Shown here in pieces: positions 55,740 to 64,000 of a stretch of 64,000 nucleotides of DNA. Source of the stretch: Haliclona indistincta (Eukaryota; Porifera; Demospongiae; Haplosclerida; Chalinidae); assembly GCA_964017065.1 (NCBI GenBank), contig OZ024790.1, positions 6,375,422-6,439,421 on the forward strand, written 5' to 3'. The notes below the pieces were generated by a model. The model worked only from the letters and a program-made list of their open reading frames with translations, was not told the DNA's origin and did no database searches. The position numbers and the translations under genes were made by a program. Every line of letters begins with the position of its first letter. The first letter of the stretch is position 1.

Positions 55740-56178
55740 ACTTGGTTAATGGCTACCATTACTAGCTGTTCACTTTCTTTAGCGGCAGTATAGATGGTTC
55801 CCGGTAGCTTGGATGGGGCTCCGCTGATTTGGCGGCTATGACCACGTTGGCGCCATCTTGAGCTGCCTTGAGAGCAATGGCTTTACCGATACCACGACTA
55901 GCCCCCGTCACGAAGATGGTACAGCCAGCTAGCTTGCAGTAGGATCGTGGGCGTTGTTAAATCAGCTCACCGCAAGTATCTTACCGGCTTAGTGTTCAAG
56001 GTCAACAGATCAATGATAACATCACTATGTTAACTTCATTTCCGCGGTTAATTATTAATAATTATTATTAACTTGTTAATATTTCGTCGCGAAGCAATAA
56101 AAGAGGAGCTCAAGCCTTGCAGCACGATAAAGTAAAGTCAGCTGTGTACGTACTACTCAGTATTGATTCGCGCAGGCT

Positions 56179-56400
56179 ATGAACGACGACACGATCAGTC
56201 CTGAGCAAGAGCAAAGCTACTCTGCTGATAAGTCTCTGCTGGTAGTCTCAATGCAGTTCGAGTCAGCAAGCAGCGGGAACGTCGCTATGCTGCAGCAACA
56301 TCGGCGATATCGTGACATCAGAGACAATTTACCAGTGCCAGTGGAAGAATGCAGCAAGCACCATCCAGATAAAGACGAACTTGTAGTTAAATGCAAATAA
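56179..56400 (+). CDS. Small-ORF family, copy 3 (73 codons)
   Basis: MNDDTISPEQEQSYSADKS start, VEECSKHHPDKDELVVKCK end, TAA stop within AATAAA. It differs from copy 2 by substitutions and a 6-nt in-frame insertion (LPVPVEE for LPVEE). The upstream sequence is different from copies 2 and 4 beyond about 30 bp. No recognised domain. Confidence 0.5.
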   Translation: MNDDTISPEQEQSYSADKSLLVVSMQFESASSGNVAMLQQHRRYRDIRDNLPVPVEECSKHHPDKDELVVKCK

Positions 56401-56489
56401 AAATTCATTTTGTACGGTGATCATTGTCGAGACCTGAATTAGAAGTGTCTTGTTTGTACCTTTGTACATCATTATTGTTTTGCTGCTAA

Positions 56490-56650
56490 TGATCACGATC
56501 ACTGATATAGTGTCTTCTCATTCAGCGATAGTATTCTTATACTGCAGCATGAACACACGATGAACTAAGCCACGTACGCCCGTCCGTCCTCAAACACTCT
56601 AGACAGTGTCATCTCGACACAATCACAATCTCAGTCTCATAGTCGATAGG
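56490..56650 (-). pseudogene. PIF1-like: Relic of PIF1 last exon
   Basis: Pieces matching the PIF1 last exon (ATCACTGATATAGTGTCTTC, CAAACACTCTAGACAGTGTC, CAGTCTCATAGTCG) with large internal deletions. It shows that small-ORF copy 3 once had the same PIF1 neighbour as copies 2 and 4. Confidence 0.75.
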
Positions 56651-56695
56651 TCCTACATCCCGTATCCAGAAACCATAGATGTGCAGACCAATGTT

Positions 56696-56860
56696 TACAT
56701 GTTTACCAATGGGAGATAAGGTGACACAGAACTGGATAACTACCTGAAGACAATGACGCCAGATAGTGACTTTGGCAAGGAAGATGCAGTACAGCTGGTC
56801 GGCAAGTATTGTGACGGCTATCAATTTCCTCACAAGGCTCATGCTATAGCCTTGCTTAAT
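56696..56860 (+). pseudogene. 3' fragment of the HNMT-like methyltransferase
   Basis: Matches 35930-36080 of the single-exon methyltransferase: DTELDNYLKTMTPDSDFGK, then KEDAVQL, ending FPHKAHAIA. Codons for DGLYR are lost. It sits in the same position relative to HSDL2 copy 3 as the intact gene does to copy 1, so one block carried both. Confidence 0.85.
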
Positions 56861-58246
56861 GACCAAGCACATGCAACGCACAATGAATACACAATGTAAC
56901 AAAACTATTAATATCTTTGTTTACACACACCCGGTGCTACAGAGTGGTCTGCAGCTATAGTTTGGAGCGCACTTTCCCGATCAACTGCTCTAGTTTCATA
57001 GCTAGTCCCATGTTGCCTGATATCTTGAGCTTGCCCGTCATGAAGGCTGTAGTAGCGCCTAGCTTGCCGGTAAACATAGCCACCATATTCTCTGAGGTCA
57101 TCTTCATCGTAACGTCAGCTTGAGTGTCTTTGCCGGCTGGGCCGACTGAGCCGGGAGAATTTTTAAATCCAGCAACCAGAAGCCAGCATTACTGCCGGAC
57201 AGCTCAAACAAGAAGGTTCCTCTCATCTGATTCACAACATCCTCTGTGATGAGCGGTTTGATACCAGCAAAGATTCCTTCTGGTGTGTTCTTGTCTACCT
57301 CTGCTGTAGCTGGTGTATCTGCACCTGGAGCCCCACCTCCTCCTAGTGTCTGTCCCTTCAGCAAGTCCTCTGCCTCATCAAGAAAGAAATCAGGCATCAG
57401 CTTTCCTCCTATGAAAGAGAGTCAGAGGTAAAAAAGCGATTATACGAACTATGCTGTAAAACAGTCAAATCAAAATAAATATGCTGCAGACTCGGTATAC
57501 ATGTACTTGCTGATTTTGATAATCTAAAAACCAGCTACTTTTAATAACCAGTCATGAATATCAACAGTGAATAACATTATGTGCTTGCAAGAATATAAAT
57601 CACCATACATGTACACAGTGTTAGATATCCAATCCGAACAAATTCACTAACAACCAGTACAAGGCTGTTTGAATTAGTGTTTATAATTCTCTCTCATCCT
57701 CTCTCTCTCATTACCTGGTACACAAGAATAAGGTGTAAAGTCAGTGATTCCTTCCTTGCTAAGCACAGCGTCATCAATCAGGAACTGCCCTGTGCACTCC
57801 TTGCTTGACTTGCTCAATACAGCATAGGCTGCGTCCGCCATGATCTCTACCTTACGAGAGGTCTTTACTCCTTCCTCTCCAACAAGCATCTCTATCGCTG
57901 CTGTTGCTATACCTACGGTAACAGAAACAAACGCCTGAAATACAGCTAGTGTGAAAAGAAAAAGAAATTGATTCAGCAGTACATTTGATTTTAATCTTTG
58001 TCAAGTAAACAATACAAATTAATTCACCCTTGTCAAAATTATGCAGCAATGGATCAACAAAATTTTAGCTGTTACAGTTCTATACCAGTTCATGGCCAGA
58101 GTGCATTTACTGCTACTCCATCCTTCTTGAACTCCTCAGCCATTCCCAGTACACACAGCGACATACCGTACTTAGCCATAGTATAAGCTATGGGTGGGTG
58201 GGGAGGAATGGAGGGAGGTAGGGAGGGGAGAGAGGGAGGGAGGGAG

Positions 58247-58255
58247 GGAGGGAGG

Positions 58256-58316
<61 letters not shown>
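58247..58316. repeat. GGGA/GA microsatellite in HSDL2-3 intron
   Basis: GGGA repeats grading into (GA)n on the plus strand; equivalent of 37538-37670. Confidence 0.9.
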
Positions 58317-58317
<1 letters not shown>

Positions 58318-58463
58318 AAGTCAATATGTAAGCATTGTGTTAGGTCACTCACCGCAATGATTAGCAAACCAGATTGGTTTCATGTTGAGAGGTGGACTGA
58401 TGTTGAGAATATGAGGATTACTGCTCTTAAGAAGATGAGGTAGACACAACTTAGAACTATTAG

Positions 58464-58659
<196 letters not shown>

Positions 58660-59289
58660 ACTGAACAGTACCTCTATGTAAGCAGTATAGCTTACGTCAT
58701 ATAAGTTCCTCGTGTGTTGATTCCCATCATTAAATCATATCTGAAGAAACACAGCAACTAAATCAAGTTTTTCAAATTCTCTGTGATCACCTCTTCATGG
58801 GTGTGGCTAGGGTACCAGTGAGCTGTATAGCGCTGGCGTTGTTAACTAGTATATCAATACCACCAAATGTTTCAACAGCTTTATCCACTGCTGCCTGGGC
58901 CTGTTCCTCATCACGCACATCTACCACACACGGCAGGCATCGGCCTCCAGCATCCTCCACTAGAGAGAGAGACCACCTGGTCAATATGGCTACCATTACT
59001 AGCTAGCTCGCTGTTCACTTTCTTTAGCGGCAGTATAGATGGTTCCCGGTAGCTTGGGATGGGGCTCCGCTGATTTGGCGGCTATGACCGAGGGCTATGA
59101 CCACGTTGGCGCCATCTTGAGCTGCCTTGAGAGCAATGGCTTTACCGATGCCACGACTAGCCCCCGTCACGAAGACGGTACAGCCAGCTAGCTTGCTGTA
59201 GGATATGAAACTAAATGAGATGCGCAGTAGTTACGCAGCTTACCCTGTGTTCCTGAGGAGACTCATCGCGAGTATGGTAGTAATGGTGA

Positions 59290-59950
59290 AAAGGGAGGAG
59301 CGAGTGAATGAACGATCGATCAACATGCATGTGCGGGGGCGTTGTTAACTACCTTTCAGGATAATTTTTAGATTCACCTACCGAGTTGTCTTTTGTTTAT
59401 ATTCCATTCAGCAGGCTACTCAAAGAAATTAATCTTCAATACAATGAATCTGCATGCATTCTGTCACCGACTGAATTTTCTTCACCAAGGTTCTACCAAG
59501 TCTGTTAACAAGATGACTCATTTTTTCTACGAGTGCGATAAAGACATAGACCTCTTGTTTCAAAGTTGGACTCTCTCATTGGTAGTCTTTCTTTGGCAAA
59601 ATCCCGAGAGGGAAATAATCAGGAAAAAATCAAGCCGTTAACTTATAAGATAATAATTATTATGCAAGAAAATAAACTTATGTATTTAAAATTCATCTGG
59701 CATTATCACAGTTAAGTATGTACCGAAATTCAAATGTAGTTCCGGTTCCCGCTAGAAAATATTTGCGCATGCGTAAATTGTACCGGTAGGATAGGATCTA
59801 GGATAAGGAACAATAACACACAACGGATATGTACTGTGCATGACCGTCTTTGATCTTTTTGCAGCCTGATGCGACGTACAAACGAGGCTCAGTCACTATC
59901 TACTTAGTACCTGCCGAACTTCCACTTATATTATTTATACACACTACGTG
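59290..59950. other. Spacer with dispersed repeat and 5' region of small-ORF copy 4
   Basis: Contains the repeat shared with 46905-47160 (59495-59715), a TTTGCGCATGCGTAAATTG site (about 59760) and TTATTTATACACAC (about 59930), which parallels the TATA-like sequence before copy 2. No other gene seen. Confidence 0.5.
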
Positions 59951-60018
59951 TGTCGTGGACACTCTGCAAGGAGAGGCACTTGCTACATACTGAGCGACTG
60001 TACCCGGTATTGATGCAG

Positions 60019-60231
60019 GCTATGAACGGTGACACGATCAGTCCTGAGCAAGAGCAAAGCTACTCTGCTGATAAGTCTCTGCTGGTAGTCTCAATGCAGT
60101 TTGATTCAGCAAGCAGCAGGAACGTCGTGATGCTGCAGCATCGATATCGTGACATCAAAGACAAGTTACCAGTGGAAGAATGCAGCAAGCATCATCCAGA
60201 TAAAGACGAACTTGTAGTTAATTGCAAATAA
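60019..60231 (+). CDS. Small-ORF family, copy 4 (70 codons)
   Basis: Same protein family: MNGDTISPEQEQSYSADKS to VEECSKHHPDKDELVVNCK, TAA stop inside AATAAA. It lacks 6 nt relative to copy 2 (LQHRYRD for LQQHRRYRD), again in frame. About 100 bp downstream is the 3' end of PIF1-C on the minus strand. No homologue is known to me; coding status is inferred from the in-frame indel pattern. Confidence 0.55.
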   Translation, partial: AMNGDTISPEQEQSYSADKSLLVVSMQFDSASSRNVVMLQHRYRDIKDKLPVEECSKHHPDKDELVVNCK

Positions 60232-60338
60232 AACTTCATTTCGTGATCATTGTCGAGACCTGTATAAGAAGTGTCTAGTTTGTTCCTAAGTTTGTACTAT
60301 ACATCATTATTATTTTGCTGCTAATAAAAATTGTTAAA

Positions 60339-63300
60339 TCAACTACTAATTATTGGTACAGCAACATGTTCATGATCATGATCACTGATATAGTGTCTTC
60401 TCATTCTTCTGAGAGTGCGATAGTATTCCAGTACCTCCTGATCAGCATGAACACACGATGAACTAAAGTCCCTCACTCTCAGACTATCTATACTACGAGC
60501 TCGTGATAGAGCCACGTACGCCTGTCCGTCCTCAAACACTCTAGACAGTGTCATCTCTACACAATCCAGTGTCATTCCCTGGCTCTTGTGGATTGAGATA
60601 GCCCAGGCTAACTTCACTGGTAGCTGTCGTCTGGTAGCCATATTACCTCCTCCTAGATGCACTGTCCATTTCTCCTCAGTTAGTGTCACCTCTAGTCCTG
60701 TACTCAGTCTCATAGTCGGCTTGCCTTCATGAGAATACACCATTAACTATGTTTTAAAATGGACACTTAAAAACAGTCTAACCTGTTGTAGTGAATCCAG
60801 TGACCACACCCCTTGCACCATTCACTAGACCACGAGATACATCACTGTTCTTAACCAGCATCACCTGGAGTGAGATAGAAATCAAGTACTGATAATAGTA
60901 TTCATACACAATCATCTGCTGATTAACTCAAATGAATAGGCCTTTCCATTATAAGACATAAGGAATGTTGATTAAAAACTAATGAAATTCATCGAGAAAT
61001 GATGACCAGTGACGGTGAGCGACGTCATTTGCTGGAGTACGCTCAGAGCCATGGACGCCAGAAACAAACAAGTACTGCACTGCGCTAAGACTGTATATAT
61101 CACCCACTAGTATAAAAATAGCCATATCTATTTATGAAGAACCACATGGTAATAATTGTGAGTTGGTAGTAGCAACGAGTGTTGAGTTTGGTCATGGAAG
61201 ACTCCCAGGAGCGGTCTTGAAAGTCCTGTAGAGAGCCATGCAGTTCATTGTTAAAGCGATAGTTGTTATGCCAAGGTAAAACAGTTGAAAACAAAGTTGT
61301 TGTGCTAGAACTACAGTTCTGGACTCCACAGGAGTCTCGTGAGAGTCGTTTTTGGCGGCTTTTGGACAAATGGCGGCAAGCAAACTCGACTGTATGGCAT
61401 TATTACCCGGCTGTTTCAGCAGCAAATCATCGTCCTAGTTTCGCCTTTGGTGAAAGTCTAGGAAAACAATGAAAGGGAACTCAGATGCGCTTCTAACGAG
61501 AAAAACTACGCTGTCGTAGTGATCGCCAAGGTACTCCAGCAAATGACGTCATAACACGAAGAATTACGTTGCGCTACATTCCTTGCATATTTTCCCTTAC
61601 GGTGGAAAGGCCTATTGATTAAAAAATGTGGTTGAGTAATTTAATGATTGTGTGCAAGCAACCATAATTGTTACCTGTGCTCCTTTCTTTAGCTCCACAC
61701 AATCTGGTACTGGACACAGGTTGTTGAGTTGCTCAGTGAGTGATGAGTTGCTGTCTGATGCCATGAACCTCCTCGTCTCTCCTGGTAGTGCTGCTAACTC
61801 TCTCTGGTTAGTGGTAGCCACGTCCTCTGTGTGTGTGTAGAGACGTGTTGCCTTGATCCCTTCACGCTCAATTTGGTTCTTCTCTGTATTCTTGAGCAAC
61901 TGTACCACTGCAGGTGGACACCTGTAGGAAAGAAACACTGCGGTGATGATCACACAATAGCAGCATACATTTTCATGAATAATACAGTGTGCAAGAGTGA
62001 TAGGATTCATATGGACTATCACCTTCCAAGTCGAATGTTCTGTAGAATAGCAATGAACTGTCTATCCTTCTGTCGGTAGATCTGTGTCAGCTCTATACTG
62101 CGAGTGATGCACTGCTTCCAACTCTTTGCCTAGTAAAATATAGTGGACAGAGCAAAATTTGAGTAAAAAATTTCATCCTAACAAAAATTTGCAATTGCAT
62201 ACAATAACATTTTATTTTCTTTCTCTCTTACCTGGAAACAGTAGTTCTTTTTCTCTCTGCCCTTTGACACAGGAGGTAGTTGTAGAAAGTCTCCACACAG
62301 CACCAGTTGTATTCCTCCAAACGGCTCCTTGCTTCTTCTCACTGCTCTAGCAACTGCCTCGAGTTTATCAAAATAATCTCCCTCAACCATCGATACCTCA
62401 TCAATGATGAGACACTTGCATTTCCTCCAGTGCTTTGCCTTGTGCTCTCGTGATGCCTGAGTTATGCACTGTTCCACTGACCCACTGCCTGTACCAATAC
62501 CGGCAAAGGAATGCAGTGTAGTTCCTCCGATCAAGCAAGCAGCCGCTCCAGTACTTGCTGTGGGGTAGGTAGTGTCTGGCGGCAACATACCAATGATTCG
62601 TCTCATGAGGTATGATTTACCCGTTCCAGCACTGCCAGTGAAGAAGACACTCTCTCCATGCCTCACCTGGTCAACCACTCTCAGCTGTTCATCTGACAGT
62701 GAGCTCAGTCTGGGGTTGACCAGTGGAGTCTCCATCCTTTTTTCAACAACTTCACTCTCTCGTTTTTCTCTTTTTGACGAGCACTCTACATGTTGCTCCA
62801 TTAATGCTGTTCTCTGTCCTTCTCCATTCACCTCTGATAGCTTTCTCTTTCCTAGTTTAGTAACTTTGTGTTGAGCTCTAGTGGGTGTGGTACTATTCTC
62901 CTTGTTTCTTCGATTTTCATGAGCTCTTTCCAAGTCTCTCTGAGTGAGTGGGCTTATCTCATCAAACTGTGCAGACCCATTGCCCAGCATGTGCCTGTGG
63001 GAGTTCTGGAGCTTCCCTCTAGCAGCTAGTTTCACCATGAAGCTCTTGAGGAACCAGCCAAGCTGCTCAGAGGGGCAGTTAGACACCATTATCTGTAACT
63101 TTTGGCTGACTAGCTTGATAGTTGCTTTGCCTTCCTTTAGGAATCGCTTGTGAAGAGTGTATTCACGTATAGTGAAGGGTCCTACATGGTTGAGATAGTC
63201 AATTCACAGACTTATATTTCTCATTCTGTACCTTGTACACCGTCTGCGTGACTTATTCTCAGCACTACGTCTTCAAATCCGTTCCTACCCAGTTCTAATG

Positions 63301-63391
63301 TCACTTTCTTCAGCGTCTGCCGCCTCAGTATGGCGCCAGTATCGTCCAGTCGCTCCAAAACACACGCACACACTAGACAGCTACCGTCCAT
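60339..63391 (-). CDS. PIF1: PIF1 copy C: 5'-to-3' DNA helicase, nearly complete
   Basis: PIF1 unwinds G-quadruplexes, telomeric ends and replication intermediates in nucleus and mitochondria. The start is ATG 63391 (MDGSCLVCACVLERLDD). Exons: 63232-63391 (LRRQTLKKVTLELGRNG), 62232-63181 (FTIREYTLHKRFLKEGKA, then Walker [45 protein letters not shown]), 62023-62129 (ELTQIYRQKDRQF), 61675-61921, 60783-60864 (SRGLVNGARGVVTGF), about 60339-60746 (AWAISIHKSQGMTLD, GQAYVALSRARS). The N-terminal region also matches vertebrate PIF1, so this is host PIF1 and not a Helitron helicase. The first four joins keep frame. The last intron would be only 36 nt and its visible AG does not keep frame, so that junction is unresolved and could hide a lesion. 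Confidence 0.88.
60935..61616. mobile_element. MITE with AATAGGCCTTTCCA ends in PIF1-C intron
   Basis: Inverted ends AATAGGCCTTTCCA and TGGAAAGGCCTATT bound about 680 bp that is absent from the other PIF1 copies at this place. Internal pieces are also inverted (TGACGTCA-like at about 61540 against GACGTCATTTGCTGG at 61021). No transposase. Confidence 0.7.
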
Positions 63392-63731
63392 GTTGTTTGA
63401 ATTTTGAATTTGAAAATTGCGCCACCCTAATTACCCGCAATGGTCACGTGATGCAAATTAGTTATTATTCACGGGCGGGGCTCAAGTCTATGAATAATAA
63501 TGAATAAGTTAAGTGAGGGTGCGGTCAACCTCGTGAAACTCATTACCGTTTTGCCATCCATTTCTTGTTTAGATCACAGAGAGTTGGCCGTGTCTCTCTG
63601 TGTGTGTACGAGACGCGAAAAGGAAGCGGTTCTGCTGCGCGCAATCCAAGTCATCGATCGTTGTCTCTGGTCTAGAATGCAGCCTCGTCTCCTTCCTATA
63701 GTGTGATCGGTGTGTGATTGGACCCTCTACA
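63392..63731. promoter_or_regulatory. Divergent promoter between PIF1-C and PHETA-like gene
   Basis: 340 bp between opposite start codons. It contains GGTCACGTGATGCAAATTAG (an E-box CACGTG next to an octamer-like ATGCAAAT) at about 63440 and GGGCGGGGCT (GC box) at about 63473. Regulatory function is inferred from these motifs and the spacing. Confidence 0.45.
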
Positions 63732-63828
63732 ATGCGTTTCAACGAGAAGGAACTGTCCCAGTTTGCCCTCAGTCTAATCCCAGACAGAGAAGGACTCTTG
63801 GAGAAGAAAGGAGCCAGCCGCGGGCAAG
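63732..63828 (+). CDS. PHETA1-like: PH-domain protein, sesquipedalian/PHETA-like, first exon only
   Basis: The exon runs from ATG 63732 to a donor GGTGAGG at 63829 and encodes MRFNEKELSQFALSLIP then EGLLEKKGASRGQ. The pattern M-[KR]-x-N-E-[KR]-x-L, about ten residues, then GxLxKKG at the start of a PH domain matches the N-terminus of PHETA1/2 (sesquipedalian), endosomal proteins that bind OCRL and INPP5B. The rest of the PH domain must lie beyond the window. Only 32 residues are available, so this is a tentative family call. Confidence 0.55.
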
Positions 63829-64000
63829 GTGAGGTGAAAATTAGCCTAGTCGTGTGTGAGCCGCGTGCGTCTATTCCCCCTCCTGTGCTGTTGGCGGGCT
63901 GACAAACCTTACATGAGCTGTAATTAGCTAGAGATTCAACCAAACATGGATTGCTCGTGTCCTGGCACAAGATAATAGCATCGCTGTCACAACGAAATAT

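Larger units (their letters stand above)
53101..55945 (-). pseudogene. HSDL2-like: HSDL2 copy 2, truncated and interrupted
   Basis: Same exon order as copy 1 but damaged. The SCP2 domain stops at 53101 (lost after NAGFWLLDL). An extra base near 53284 shifts the frame in the linker. The EMLAGDEGVKSSRKVEIM exon is split by an insertion from about 53847 to 55053. The NANHC exon is missing between 55338 and 55435. The first SDR exon (about 55785-55945) has GCTIFVTGASRGIGKAIALK but lacks one base in the SAEPHPKL region relative to copy 3. Clearly non-functional. Confidence 0.9.

Noticed and set aside
62178..63089. PIF1-like core as a Helitron Rep-helicase
   Set aside because: The N-terminal segment before the helicase (LRRQTLKKVTLELGRNG, FTIREYTLHKRFLKEG) and the conserved introns match host PIF1; no Rep HUH motif is present.

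Overview
This window is animal nuclear DNA. Its genes are split by many short introns (several near 50 nt) with GT/AG borders, and the recognisable proteins are typical of Metazoa. The gene set (BRG1/BRM-type SWI/SNF ATPase, ovothiol synthase OvoA, MRP4-type ABC transporter, HSDL2, PIF1, sesquipedalian-like PH protein), the compact introns, the long CT/GA microsatellites and the dense small foldback transposons fit an early-branching marine invertebrate. A demosponge is my best guess, but this is inference and no single sequence proves it.

Layout. Positions 1-5755 (minus) hold the 5' part of a SMARCA4/SMARCA2-like gene. It diverges over about 90 bp from an unidentified multi-exon plus-strand gene (5848-8113). 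OvoA copy A follows (8251-11818, minus), then an ABCC4-like transporter (12577-27084, plus) whose introns are full of foldback elements and MITEs. A 4.4 kb segmental duplicate of 7363-11820 lies at 29683-34116; it carries the truncated 3' end of the unidentified gene and a second, apparently intact OvoA (copy B). A single-exon SAM methyltransferase (35221-36084) and HSDL2 copy 1 (36242 to the gap) converge. A 200-bp run of N is followed by a 172-bp tandem satellite (38431-40205).

From about 40 kb to the end the window is a patchwork of duplicated blocks. It contains a 1.4 kb palindrome, decayed FN3/Ig-like and EGF-like gene pieces, three PIF1 copies (A and B broken, C nearly complete), two further HSDL2 copies (both with disabling lesions), a fragment of the methyltransferase, and four copies of a short unrecognised ORF (about 70 codons) that sits head-on to the PIF1 3' ends. 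The window closes with the first exon of a PHETA/sesquipedalian-like gene (63732, plus), divergent from PIF1-C.

Functional links. No operon-like pathway is visible. OvoA makes the thiol-histidine antioxidant precursor of ovothiol; ABCC4-type pumps export organic anions and conjugates; HSDL2 is a peroxisomal/mitochondrial lipid enzyme; PIF1 is a genome-stability helicase. Their proximity looks incidental. The most unusual material is the small-ORF family, a family of composite foldback elements sharing one 19-20 bp core with variable interiors, strand-matched CT microsatellites acting as intronic pyrimidine tracts, and the copy-by-copy decay of HSDL2 and PIF1. All identifications are by eye; no searches were run.
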